A stretch of DNA of 64,000 nucleotides from Chaenocephalus aceratus. Its lineage: Eukaryota; Chordata; Actinopteri; Perciformes; Channichthyidae. The notes beneath the pieces are model-generated. The model was given only the letters and a program-made list of their open reading frames with translations, did not search any database and was not told where the DNA came from. Below are positions 10,414 through 20,550 of the stretch, in pieces (position 1 is the stretch's first letter; each line of letters opens with the position of its first letter). The stretch covers positions 1-64,000 of the forward strand of contig JAMFTG010000151.1 of the NCBI GenBank assembly GCA_023974075.1, given 5' to 3'. The translations under genes were made by a program, and so were the position numbers.

Positions 10414-11441
10414 ACCGGTTTTCCAAGTCTTTCCTGCTTATTCCATTAACCAAGTTACCTACTGCCAAGGAAAAGGCTGAAATCATGCTACAACATGTGT
10501 TCAGGCTGCATGGTCTCCCCAGTGACGTTGTGTCTGATCGGGGACCACAATTTACTTCTCGTTTTTGGTCCGAGTTTTGCTGGCTGCTGGGAGCCAGTGT
10601 CAGTCTCTCGTCCGGATTTCATCCCCAGTCCAATGGTCAAGCAGAGCGAATGAACCAGGAGATGGAGACTGCCTTACGCTGTCTAGCCTCCTCCACTCCC
10701 TCCTCCTGGTCGAGGCAACTTCTATGGGTTGAGTATGCCCACAACACCCTTCCTAGTTCTGCTACTGGTCTTTCTCCATTCCAATGCTCCCACGGATACC
10801 AGCCACCCCTATTCCCTGCACAAGAACGTGAGGCCAGCGTCCCATCTACACAGGCGTTTGTAAGCCGATGTCGACGCATGTGGTTAAAGGCCCGCTCCGC
10901 GCTGCTGCACTCTTCCGACCGTTATCAACGGACCGCCAATTTCCGTCGCAAGCCAGCTCCACAGTACTCCCCAGGGCAACGTGTCTGGCTCTCCACACGG
11001 TATCTCCCCCTCAGAATTGAGTCAAAGAAGTTGTCTCCCCGTTTTGTAGGCCCATTTCCCATATATAGGGTCATCAATCCTGCAGCTGTCGTCCTGCGTC
11101 TGCCCCCTTCTATGAGGATTCATCCTACCTTCCACGTGTCCAAGATCAAACCAGTTAATGTGAGCCCTCTTCAGCCCCCCTTTAGACCCCCACCACCACC
11201 CCGGACTATCAACGGGGAGACTGTTTACACTGTCCGTCGCCTCATCAATTCCCGGCGACGTGGTAGAGGGTTGCAGTGCCTGGTACACTGGGAGGGTTAT
11301 GGTCCTGAAGAGCGTTCATGGGTGCCCGCTCGCAGTATCTTTGACCAATCACTCATTACTGACTTTCACCAGGCTCATCCCGATCAACCACGTGGGACGT
11401 CAGGAACCGTCCATAGAGCGGGGGGTTCTGTCACAAGTTAG
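10344..11441 (+). pseudogene. pol: Sushi-type gypsy Pol, integrase core and chromodomain
   Basis: Open for 365 codons. The integrase core shows [21 protein letters not shown] and [17 protein letters not shown], which contain the later acidic residues of the DDE triad. A GPY/F-like segment ([17 protein letters not shown]) and, at residues 305-345, a chromodomain ([15 protein letters not shown]...[11 protein letters not shown]) complete it. The chromodomain guides insertion by binding modified histones in this clade. The stop codon (11439-11441) falls inside the 3' LTR, a known compact arrangement. This is the best preserved part of the element. Confidence 0.9.
11415..11428 (+). other. Polypurine tract of the gypsy element
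   Basis: AGAGCGGGGGGTTC lies directly before the LTR start TGTCAC, where plus-strand DNA synthesis would be primed. It overlaps the end of the integrase/chromodomain frame. Confidence 0.65.
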
Positions 11442-11894
11442 ACACTTGTATTATTGTTTGTTTGGTGGCTCATCTAAACTCTCCTGTCATTTCAGAGCCC
11501 ACCTTCCTCCAGGCCCTTGTAATCAGCTCAATTCCCTCACCTGGTCTCCCCAGCCCTTCCCCTCACCTGTTACTAATTCCCTCATCACTCCACAGTATTT
11601 ATACCACCTCACTCTTACTTGTCCTTTGCCAGATTGTCTTGTTGTTTCCGCCAAGCTCTCCAGTGAGTGTTGTGCTCTAGCCTAGATTGTTGTCCTGCCC
11701 GGTTTTTGATCCCTGCCTGCCTGTTTACGGATCTCGAGTTCCTGCCTGCTCCCTGTCTGGTTTTGGTTGCCTGTCCGACGGATTTCCTGGTTTTGACCCT
11801 GCCTGTCCCTGACCTGAATAAACTGAACATTGCTATACACTCGTTGTATCTGAGTTGTGCTATTGGGTTCTGATCTGTACCTGTGAACGTGACA
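11429..11894 (+). mobile_element. LTR of the plus-strand Sushi-type element
   Basis: The 466-bp LTR starts TGTCAC and ends GTGACA, a perfect 6-bp inverted pair. It holds a TATA-like box TATTTATA (11596-11603), the likely transcript start near 11628, and AATAAA at 11817-11822. Upstream is pol and downstream is a primer-binding site plus a new gag start. It therefore serves as 3' LTR of one copy and 5' LTR of a second, as in a tandem or LTR-recombined array. Confidence 0.85.
11628..11637 (+). promoter_or_regulatory. Self-priming seed at the presumed transcript start
   Basis: GCCAGATTGT here, 32 bases after the start of the TATA-like box, is the exact reverse complement of the primer-binding site at 11897-11906. 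Tf1 and Sushi-type elements are known to prime reverse transcription with their own 5' RNA end; this fits that mechanism. Confidence 0.7.
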
Positions 11895-11896
11895 AT

Positions 11897-11906
11897 ACAA
11901 TCTGGC
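11897..11906 (+). other. Primer-binding site (self-priming type)
   Basis: ACAATCTGGC starts two bases after the LTR end and pairs perfectly with 11628-11637. Confidence 0.7.
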
Positions 11907-11910
11907 CAAC

Positions 11911-11976
11911 ATGAACCCAGCCGACTCAGCGACAGAACCGCCGACTCACGATATCATGTTACAACGCCACGAGAGA
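11911..11976 (+). pseudogene. gag: Start of a second Sushi-type Gag, truncated
   Basis: The ATG follows the primer-binding site by four bases and reads MNPADSATEPPTHDIMLQRHERE. The opening MNPAD is the same as the minus-strand Gag at 18380. The frame leaves gag near 11973, where sequence with the GTATACCCGGAA motif starts, and stops soon after. Only about 22 codons of gag remain. Confidence 0.6.
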
Positions 11977-12776
11977 GAGGTATACCCGGAACGTGTTTGT
12001 TCTTAGGTCGTACGGGGATCTTATAACTAATAGTTAGACTATACCTGGAAGGCGTAATTATTACGTACTGGATCTTATAACTAATGTTTAGATCGACCTG
12101 GAAGGCGTTGTTAGAACGTACGGGAAGCTTAGATCTACAGATGTAGCACTCCAGATCAGACTCAAATGGGTGTGTCCCAGTCAAAAGCCCAGCGGATGCC
12201 AGTGGCTGGGGGTGTTGCCAAATTGCTAGAGGGCGTTGCCCAATTTCCCTATTTGTTCAATTACAGGATTTAACCATGAGATGGCGCTTCATTCACAAAA
12301 TACACAATGGGTGTTGTAGAAACATCAATATTTTAGATCAAATAAAGTATATATGCTTTATGCAGTATATTTCCTGTAATATTGTACAGTAGATTGAAGT
12401 AAATCAACTTATACATTAAGGTAAGATAAGATGGACCTTTATTAATCCCGTGGGGAAATTCAGTAGTTCAAACAGCAACAGGGTGAGAGTGAAAAACAGG
12501 ACAGCACAGATTCACACAGATTAATAAAATCAAAAATAAGATGAGCGATAAAAAATAATAATAATAATGAGAAACTATGAAATAAGAAATGAATAAAACT
12601 AAAATGTAATTATCATATCATATATTATAATGTATTGTATTATTAAGTAATATCATACATTAACCCCATTATAGCAGATGCCACATTGAATGGATGAACA
12701 CATGTATGCATCAATAATTACAACAGAGTATTTCTAAATACAAGTTGTAAAAATACTTATATGTATTTAATATTAA
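11973..12776. repeat. 55-bp repeats (GTATACCYGGAAGGCGT) and unassigned sequence
   Basis: Three imperfect repeats of about 55 bp (11973-12135) share TATACCYGGAAGGCG, TACGTACKGG and ATCTTATAACTAAT. The motif GGTATACCCGGAAGGCGTAC returns at 16949-16968. At 12126-12146 the motif ACAGATGTAGC is inverted relative to 16921-16931, so these may be two ends of one element. 12424-12480 resembles the 3' tail of a fish LINE (CCTTTATTAATCCCGTGGGG). No gene is seen. Confidence 0.4.
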
Positions 12777-12830
12777 CCCTTTGGAGTCGACCGTCACGCC
12801 GGCGTGATCAGATCACATGACCTGTTCAAG
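12773..12830 (+). mobile_element. piggyBac-type left end (TTAA + CCCTTTGGAG)
   Basis: TTAA (12773-12776) is followed by CCCTTTGGAGTCGACCGTCA and the palindrome ACGCCGGCGT. This fits a piggyBac target site and terminal repeat. The opposite end (CTCCAAAGGGTTAA) was not found in the window, so the extent is unknown. Confidence 0.5.
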
Positions 12831-12869
12831 CCGGTGCCGCATAAAAACAACAGTCCGGACAACATTGCC

Positions 12870-13305
12870 GTGTGTTTCTGTCGAAAGTACTGGCTTGAAA
12901 CTATATCCCAGTCTTTGTTTCATGCAAAAAGACCCAGTAAACACGGAGATACGGTGATATAAAGTTAATACATTTCAAAAGTATGAAATATGGAAGCACA
13001 TATTTGAATATCTTCGCCATATTTGATCATTTTACGAAACGGAAAATACTGGAAACTGTAGATCCTGCTCAACAGGATGTATATGTGTATTTCTGTCGAA
13101 AGTACTGGCTCGAAACTATATGCCAGTCTTTGTTTCATGCAAAAATACCCAATAAACACGGACATACGATGATATAAAGTTAATACAGATATATTTCAGA
13201 AGTATGAATAATGGAAGCACATATTTTAATATTTTCGCTGTATTTTATCATTTTACGAAACGGAAAATACTGGAAACTGTAGATTCTGCTCAACAGGATG
13301 TATTT
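12870..13305. repeat. Tandem duplication of about 210 bp
   Basis: The unit runs from TTTCTGTCGAAAGTACTGG to CTCAACAGGATGTAT. It is present twice (about 12876-13082 and 13090-13304) with roughly 90% identity by eye. Frames here are shadows of the repeat. Confidence 0.7.
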
Positions 13306-14159
13306 ACCAGGAAGGGGTGAGGTAATCAGGTAAACGGAGTGATACGAAACGAGACGAAGATATACGAAGACAGGCGGCGGGAGACGAAGAGAGGCGGCGG
13401 GAGACTGCGATTGAAGTAAAGTGACAAACAAACATTGAAAATGTAGATATAGTTAGATATATTTAGAGTTTTGAAGACTCAACTATGATGAAGAGAACTC
13501 TGAACGTGAGTCAAGCTTTAAGCTTGTTTTTTGACATGGAGGAGGAGGAATCTGTGATGTTGCCCTCTGTGTCGTAGTTGACAGAAACCGCTTTGAAGCG
13601 TGGCACAGATAAAGACAGAAAAAATAGATTTTTGTACATAATGTGTATATATATATATATTTGTATTATATTTATAATAACACTTTTGCCTTATCAGAAT
13701 GAAATCCCATGCTACCTCAATCAAACTTTCACATTATCATAGTCACATCCCATGTATATATTTCCAGCTTTTAAATGGTTTCGTTGTGTATGTTTGTGTT
13801 GTGAAAAATAAAATAATTTTCAAAATCTGTTTTTACGTTTTTGTTGTGATTTTGGGTCCAAAATGTTCATATAGTAGAAGATTACCTACATCCAAACGAA
13901 ATAAATATAATTAATTATGATGAATACGTTAAGTCTTGTTCATTGTTTTTCACTTTTATGAAATGTTTGATATTTCCGGTGGAAATGGTGGACTATCGGA
14001 CATTCAAAATGCAGCATATTTTCACTCTTACACACATATATTCTCATTTTGCTCTCATGCGAAATCTACTAAATCAAAGTATGTCATGTATATTTAGTTT
14101 TTCTCCCTCTCTCTCTGTGTCCGGGGGATCACAGGAGGGGGGAGAGCTGTGGAATGTGA
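13306..14159. other. Unassigned sequence after the piggyBac-type end
   Basis: AT-rich and without a gene I can identify. It has a GGCGGGAGACGAAGA short tandem at 13374-13400 and a TA microsatellite at 13646-13660. Confidence 0.4.
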
Positions 14160-14486
14160 CTCCACACATTCCGATGGCCAATTAGTTTTAAACAAAGGGT
14201 CCCCAACATACATAGGACACATGGGGGGGTTGGGGCTGGAGAACGGTATGAACCCACCAGGGCTGTTTCCTCAGAACGAGAGGAAAGTTTTTACCAGGAC
14301 AGCTTTTTTAAGGGACAGCATCGCCCTGAGATCTATGCTGCTAATATGTTCATGGCCATAACGCCATTTGTAACATATAGGAGAATGGTGAAAATAACCA
14401 ACTGGACTGGGACCAATGGGAAAATGCCTCTTCCCCTCAATGTGAAGCAACAGATTGAGTTGTTTCCAATCGGTTCCCAAATCTGA
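14160..14486 (+). pseudogene. Unrecognised open frame without start codon
   Basis: About 108 codons are open in one frame between TGA at 14157-14159 and TGA at 14484-14486. The composition looks protein-like (GERYEPTRAVSSEREESFYQ, then AANMFMAITPFVTYRR and LPLNVKQQIELFPI). A second frame continues to about 14588 with WHKIRSRVNERLRSPRK. I do not recognise the family. It sits between a piggyBac-type end and an LTR fragment, so it may be element cargo or an exon remnant. No ATG or splice signal clearly fits. Confidence 0.35.
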
Positions 14487-14589
14487 ACATTGACCAGTGG
14501 CATAAGATCAGGAGCCGGGTAAACGAGAGACTGAGGAGCCCCAGAAAAACAGATCCCGAAATCGCTCGTCCTGGTTTCCGCAGCAGATA

Positions 14590-16948
14590 GGCCTACAGCA
14601 GGTGTCTGTTACTGTATGTCAGTTATTTTAAATAAAATGGTGAAAACTGAACTTGAAAATTGTTTCCTCTTTTTATTTTCTTTATTATTTTCGGGATGGG
14701 GAGACGTGTGTGATTAAAAATTCATTCGCAGAAATGTAAAGTGATCTAACTAAGTTCTATTCATATTCTTGACGGGAAGAGCCGTGTAAATGGGTGGCCA
14801 TATGCATTTGAAAAGCAATATAAATCACACAGTTATTATGCAATAGGCTATAAAAGCACCACCGATTACCTTTCTCCAATTCAAACTCTTGACAGGAAAA
14901 AAGGAAGGTGTAAATGGTTGGGCTATACTGTACTGTATACATACAAAGGCCATTCAATAGACGTTCAATATATAGTATTCGTTTATTAGAGTCGGCTTGA
15001 CTCGGTTTGCATTCATAAAGAATGCACAAATGTGTTTAATCGTTAATGTCATAGTATTCGTTTATTAGTCACCGAGGGGAAATGGGTAGCAGCACATCAC
15101 AGAGGCATTTAAAAAGTGAAGAACATTCAAGTTAAACAATACTAAGTAAACAACACAGTAAATTATGTGGATTAAATCACATTTATTTCGTTAAAAATAA
15201 ACGAAATGACTCGGTTTGCATTCATAAAGAATGCACAAACGTGTTTAATCGTTCATGTCAGATATGTAGGCCTACTAAGTAAATAGCCTACATTAGTTCC
15301 TGCTCAAGATTAGATTAAACTTTATTGTTATTGCACAGATTACAGGTACTGAGACAACGAAATGCAGTTTAGCTTCTAACCAGGTGCAACAAGCAGTAAA
15401 GTGAAAACAATGTTCACAATCTACAGAATAAAATATATAATGAATTGAATGATGAATAAACAGTGAGGGGTATGAATACACTAGATATCAGCCTGTGAGC
15501 AGTATGCACAGTGTGTTAATCGTTAATGTCAGATATGTACTAAGTAAATAGCCTACATTAATTTCATGATGGATTAAACCACATTTATTTAGTTAAAAAT
15601 AAACAAAATGATTAAATGTAGGGTGAATTGCCCTAATGTGGAACATTTATGCATTTCAGACTTCGGGAATATATTGCGACATGAAGCCGATACAATAAAT
15701 CAAAATCCAGTAACATTCTGAAATCCCCAGGATGTGTCCTAATCAAACCAAAAGAGAACATGCAGATATTAAACTCATACAAGAAATGGTAGACATATTA
15801 GTACTCTTAGTGCCAAGTTGTCTCAGACAATCTGTTTTCCTAATGTGGGACAGTTCTGTGCAAAATGTGGGACACTGAAAAGTCTATATTAAAAAGCCTC
15901 AGTCACCTTCATGCATGTAATAAAAAAATCTCAGGCCAGTAACACTCAAAGCTACAGTAAATGTGCAATACCATGCTATGGTACTATTTATAATGTTATT
16001 GTTGTTACAACAGAAGATGTTTTTATTTAAATTGAAGTTAAATGCATCAATCTGGTGCACTGAGGGCAAAATTAGTAGATTTGTGGATACGGCTCTCAAC
16101 ACTCATATGAAACAGAACTATTCTTACAATGTGTGTTGGAAGGTATTAAATTACTATGCATATGTTATTGTGTAAACACACAGCTGATCACCTGAGAGCT
16201 GCCGTTTCATTCAGAGCGTTTAAAAAAAACGACGGTCTGATTTCAACAACTCAATGTGTGATTATTATAGCAGTAATATTAGACACTAATAATACAGTAA
16301 ACTATTAGCACTGTACATATTATTGTTTGCCCGTGGGATTAGGATGATCGGTAGAGAGCTGCTGCATTTTCCTCCGTCGGATGTGATATAAAAACAAAGC
16401 GATTATTGTCGTTGTTGTAAACTCACGTGGATTAAATTGAGTGCATTCATTTCAATTCGCGAACATATGATACATTAAATGATCGCGAGGATCACGATCG
16501 AACATCGTTTGTTTGACCCTGGATGCATTTCCTGATCTAAAAACATAGCGATGGTTTTGTACTTACGCCAACGTGAATTAAACATTATTTTGTTAAATAA
16601 AAACATGGTGATGTTTAGTAAATGATTACATGTCTCTTACTTAGCACAGAATATGATCCTATCCGTGACATATATGGATCTTAACAAATATCCGCTATAT
16701 CAGATCCCTGTAGATCAGCTGTTTATTTCACATGAGTTCCAGTGTGGCAGTTTTTCACGGCTCCCCCTTGTGGATCCATGATCCATTGCTGCTGGTTTCA
16801 TTATAATTAAATGTATTTATCAAGGGGGCGTTTCAAGTCCTGCGGGGGGGTTTTCCTTTTCAGCAGGGGCCCACCCCGTGCAGATCACGGACCCGCCCGG
16901 GTAGGCGTCTGAAACGAAGCGCTACATCTGTAATAGTATTATTTAGGT
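14590..16948. other. AT-rich region with short diverged repeats, no gene
   Basis: The motif CATAAAGAATGCACAAA with GTGTTTAATCGTTMATGTCA occurs around 15015, 15220 and, in part, 15507, with TAAGTAAAYARCCTACATTA and ACATTTATTTMGTTAAAAATAAACRAAATGA around it, so a several-hundred-base unit is partly repeated. 15307-15480 resembles the 3' tail of a fish LINE (ACTTTATTGTTATTGCACAG). Sequence up to 16948 shows no coding signal. Confidence 0.4.
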
Positions 16949-16969
16949 ATACCCGGAAGGCGTACGCAC

Positions 16970-17451
16970 AGGAATAAAATGAATATGAATTAAGGTTTTA
17001 GATAAAAAATATAACCCCAGCATGATATGTTTCGTATGATTATAATGTGTTAAAAGGTAAAAACCCTGTATTTGTTTGGACCTATTTTTCTTCAAATAAA
17101 CTGATCTCACCTTTTGGATTGGGACAACTAAAAAGAAAATCTGTGCTCTCCTCTCCTGCTTCAAAGGTAAGACTGCACCCTGCCACACACACGTAGGTAG
17201 GAACACACCCCATTTACTGATATCAAAATCCTTCGGGATCGCATAAACAGATTAAAAAGAGTTGTCTGAATAGAAACAGCAGTTAATTGAACCTGGTTCT
17301 TCGGGGAGTTAATAGAGGTGAGATCTTGCTGACGTTGGTGGATCTGAGCCAAGCAGTAAACTTACATAGACTCAGTAACTTCGGTCAGGTCAATTAGTAG
17401 GTCAGAGTAATTTACCGGAATAAATTATCAGGACCTCACCTACTCTAAACA
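16970..17451 (+). mobile_element. 3' part of a long LTR (same family as the solo LTR at 30101-31686)
   Basis: From GGTAAAAACCCTGTATT to the end CTCTAAACA this matches the last ~480 bases of the solo LTR at 30101-31686, including AATAAA and the CTCCTCTCCTGCTTCAAAGGTAAG stretch. It ends exactly where the minus-strand gag frame is cut, so this LTR inserted into that gag. Its left part is missing or rearranged into the 11973-16969 composite. Confidence 0.7.
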
Positions 17452-18380
17452 ATGGGTTCACCGGAGTCATTCGGAAGTGTAGTCCTCTGACGGTCCGGTA
17501 ACATGGGCTGGAAATCCTCAGCTGGCGGCGCGACCCTCCGAGACAAATTCTGGAAGCTGGGAATAACATCTCGGTTGCGTCGACGCTCCCTCTCTCTTTC
17601 CCGAAGACGGTTATCGATCCGGATGGCCACAGCGATGAGGGATTCCAGATCCCGAGGTGTCTCCAGTGGAGTCAGCTGGTCCTTTATAGGTTCCGAAAGT
17701 CCCGTCATGAAGGCGTCACGAAGAGCCGGAACATTCCATCCGCTGTCCGCTGCTGCTGTACGAAACTCGATGGCATAATCAACCACCTGACGGTTGAGCT
17801 GACGTATTTGAAACAGTTTTCTGCTGGCCTCTGTAGCAGGCGATGAGTGGTCAAAAATGCGACTCATAGTCTCTATGAAATCGGCCAATGAGTAACATAG
17901 TTCGGTTTCTCTAGACCATTCTGCAGTAGCCCAGGCTGCAGCTCTTCCCGTTAAATGTGACACAATAAACGCCACTTTACCATGGGCAGATAAAAAAGCT
18001 CCTGGTTTGTGTTGAAAATGCAGATCGCACTGTACCAGAAAGGCTCTGCAATTCCAGGAATCTCCGTAAAATCTCTCCGGAAGAGCCAGCCGTAAAGGGG
18101 AAGAAACAGCCTGACTTGGGTCAGCTGGAGTATTGACAGGCAACCTCTCAGCTGTGGATGACGTCACCGGAGGAGCAGTCTGTTGGTGAGTGAAAAAATG
18201 ATTCATTTGGGCAACAAGTTGTTGCATCTGTGTAGATAAGTCTTTCTGAATCCAGGCCTGGCGTCCTCTCAGCTCTTGCATTTCCTGGCTGACTATGCCC
18301 AGCTGTTCCTCGTGATGAACAATCTTCACGCCATGTGCTGACAGAGCGGCGTGAAGCGTTCTTGGGTCGGCTGGGTTCAT
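17452..18380 (-). pseudogene. gag: Sushi-type gypsy Gag, cut before the zinc knuckle
   Basis: About 309 codons of a chromovirus Gag read from ATG at 18378-18380. The N-terminus MNPADPRTLHAALSAHGVKI is followed by a glutamine-rich coiled-coil region and then by the capsid-like domain (ALPERFYGDSWNCRAFLVQC, SHLTGRAAAWA, RKLFQIRQLNRQVVDYAIEF). An arginine-rich tail (RERERERRRNRD) precedes the break. The frame runs into the LTR at 17451 and stops at 17445. The zinc knuckle and pol that should follow are absent on this strand. The related pol at 8721-11441 is on the opposite strand, so these are two elements. Capsid assembly is the family's role. Confidence 0.85.
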
Positions 18381-18384
18381 AATG

Positions 18385-18394
18385 GTCAGTTCGT
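18385..18394 (-). other. Primer-binding site of the minus-strand Sushi-type element
   Basis: On the minus strand ACGAACTGAC lies just after the LTR end and is the exact reverse complement of GTCAGTTCGT inside the LTR (18634-18643). This is the same geometry as in the plus-strand element, with different bases. Confidence 0.7.
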
Positions 18395-18396
18395 TC

Positions 18397-18805
18397 TGTT
18401 ACGAACTCAGACACTTAGGATGTAGGAGCCAATTGCACGACCCGGGAGACAGAGGTAAAGTATTTGTAAGATACTTTATTTTCCAATACAGCAGTGAACA
18501 ACAAAAAGGGTAACTATCAATCTCTAGCCGAGATGACAAAAATAGCGAACAAAAAATGAAAGCGCTCACGTAGTGAGGAATGAAACTTTTCACGAGCACA
18601 AGAAACATCGACCTGACCATAGCATAAGACAATACGAACTGACAAAGAACACTGGGAGACAGGGGAATTTAAGCACAGGGTGACAAGACACAGGTGGGAC
18701 CAATCAGGGGCGGGGCTGACACTGATGAGCACAGGAGACACAGGATGGATGACAGATGCAAACAATCAAGAAGCCTGGAATGAGAGAAAGCAAACATAAA
18801 CAACA
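18397..18805 (-). mobile_element. 5' LTR of the minus-strand Sushi-type element
   Basis: On the minus strand the LTR ends CGTAACA at 18397. Its start is probably TGTTGTTTATG at about 18805, giving roughly 410 bp. A TATA-like TTAAATT (18666-18672) precedes the self-priming seed at 18634-18643 by about 29 bases. AATAAA lies near the 3' side (about 18478). The start is less certain than the end. Confidence 0.65.
18634..18643 (-). promoter_or_regulatory. Self-priming seed in the minus-strand LTR
   Basis: GTCAGTTCGT on the minus strand marks the likely RNA 5' end and pairs with the primer-binding site at 18385-18394 over all ten bases. Confidence 0.65.
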
Positions 18806-19178
18806 TCAACCTCTCTCGCATTTATGTCGGTGCACAACAGCTGTGTGGTTCATAAAAACATGTTCTTACTCAATATCAAGCCACGATTATTGTTTTTATT
18901 TTAAATCGTATAATGTCTGACTTTTTTTGCCGTCTGTGAGGAAAATAAATGGCTCAGAGCCTCAGAATACTGAAATCTGTAATTTGTTATTCTTTTCTAA
19001 ATGACACACTGTTATTTACTCACCAATAACACACAATTATCCTTGCTTTTATTTATTGGTTTAATTCCATAATCTCACGCTTTTTTGGCGTCCGTCAGGA
19101 ACTGAATTTCAAAATAAAAATAACCGGAAACAGACGTAGGCCTATAAGGGACATTTTGAGCATCATTGCGATACACAG
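18806..19178. other. Unassigned sequence between LTR and copy B
   Basis: No gene seen. A partial direct repeat with TCACGCTTTTTTGGCGTCCGTC at about 19074 resembles TCTGACTTTTTTTGCCGTCTGT at about 18916. Confidence 0.4.
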
Positions 19179-19496
19179 CCACTGAACTGATTAACTTCAA
19201 GTAGCTTATAATGATGCCATGAAAATATTGCTGAAGAGACCTCCATGGTCTAGTGCAAGTGAAATGTTTGTGGCTGCAGGAGTCAATACTCTACAAGCTG
19301 TATTAAGAAATCTCATGTATACATGTATTTGCTGGCTTAATGAATCTGATAATGAAATCCTCTTTGCCTTATCGAACATAAGATTTAGTACTACACGCTA
19401 CCAATCACAGCTGTGGAGGCATTGGTATAGCTGTCTCTTTGTAGGACACTGATTTAAATTATTCTTAAAACTATTAATTTTTTTTATGCTGTATGC
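19179..19496 (+). pseudogene. LINE ORF2 C-terminus (uninterrupted copy)
   Basis: The frame at 19219-19452 reads RPPWSSASEMFV...NLMYTCICWLNESDNEILFALSN, a C-terminal tail of a type found in fish non-LTR retrotransposon ORF2 proteins; the clade is not certain. The same tail is in copy C, where it is split by the 6.8-kb element at 42752-49566. This one is the empty site. The 3' part is cut at ATGCTGT, where copy B joins the slc5a7-like upstream sequence. Confidence 0.6.
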
Positions 19497-20366
19497 TGAT
19501 GGGTATAAATGGCAATTTTTTGGCCCATTTTTTCAATCTGACTTCATATTGACAATTTTTCACAACAGAGGGCGCTACATAACACAGTTTCAGGAAAAGT
19601 CCCGGACTGGGAGACTTGAATATTTTATTGAAAAAAAGTTACATACGATCAAGAAACAGCTGCGGGTAAAATGTACCCGTTGGCGGTTCTAGTGTTAAAG
19701 GGTCGGACCCAGAATCAGCACATGTAACAGGGCTGAAATAGAGGGGTATGTTGCATGGCTAGAATGGGTGATCTGTTGGTATTTTCAAAACACTTCAGAT
19801 AGATGTTTTGTATAGATATGGCCCTATGATATATTGTTCAAATATAGCAAATTAGGTGAGCTTTAAAAGAGGTTTACGAGTCATTTAATGAATATCTCTG
19901 GCATGATGCACAGTACGAATGGTCTTACTTTTCCAACAAATTATCTGAATGATTTTCTGGTTAAATAAATCAAACTAAGTGACAATGCTTTTACATTGTG
20001 CCCCCATGAATGAATTTGTGGAATAATGGTGTCTTTCTTGCGTTTCTTCACCCTTTTCTTTTAGACAAAACAACGTCAAGGGTTTCATTCTTTTCACATT
20101 CCTCATTCTTTCAGCCACTTATCAAACTCACATTCTTCATACTGTAGCTCGTATTTCAACAGGCTTTTTTTGGGTTGTTTGTGTAGGAACTCAACTATAG
20201 CAAAATGCAGAATATTTGTATTAACAGACCTATAAATACATCTGCTTGATTAAAACTGAGTCCATTGTTTTGCATCCAGGTCACATGACACCTATAGAAC
20301 TTTAACAGAACTATCAAAATATTTCCTTTACAATCATGCCTTTTTATTTCCAGTTTTCCTCCTCAC

Positions 20367-20550
20367 CTGTCATTGTGAAGATCCCCACCACCAAGCTAAT
20401 GCTCCGGTTTCCCAGCAGAGCCATATTCATCCCAGTGGCTGCGCTTCTCTTCTGTTCCCTTTTGGACTTGAAAGAAGCCCAGATGCCGGTCCCAAGAACC
20501 AGCAGGTAGAAAATCACCATGGCTATCAGTCCTGGGATGTTAACAGCCAT
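20367..20550 (-). pseudogene. slc5a7-like: slc5a7-like first coding exon (copy B, open)
   Basis: The start is MAVNIPGLIAMVIFYLLVLG, followed by TGIWASFKSKREQKR and NRSISLVVGIFTMT, then the donor ACAG/GTGAGG at 20367/20366. It is identical in layout to copy A but without the stop codon. It encodes the first membrane helix and loop of an SLC5A7-like choline transporter. Exons 2 and 3 are missing, because the sequence to the left switches to the LINE tail and the gypsy element. It is therefore an orphan exon rather than a gene, although the exon itself could still be spliced. Confidence 0.75.

Noticed and set aside
11260..11685. 141-codon plus-strand frame across the end of pol and the LTR
   Set aside because: Out of frame with the chromodomain and then LTR sequence; a shadow frame.
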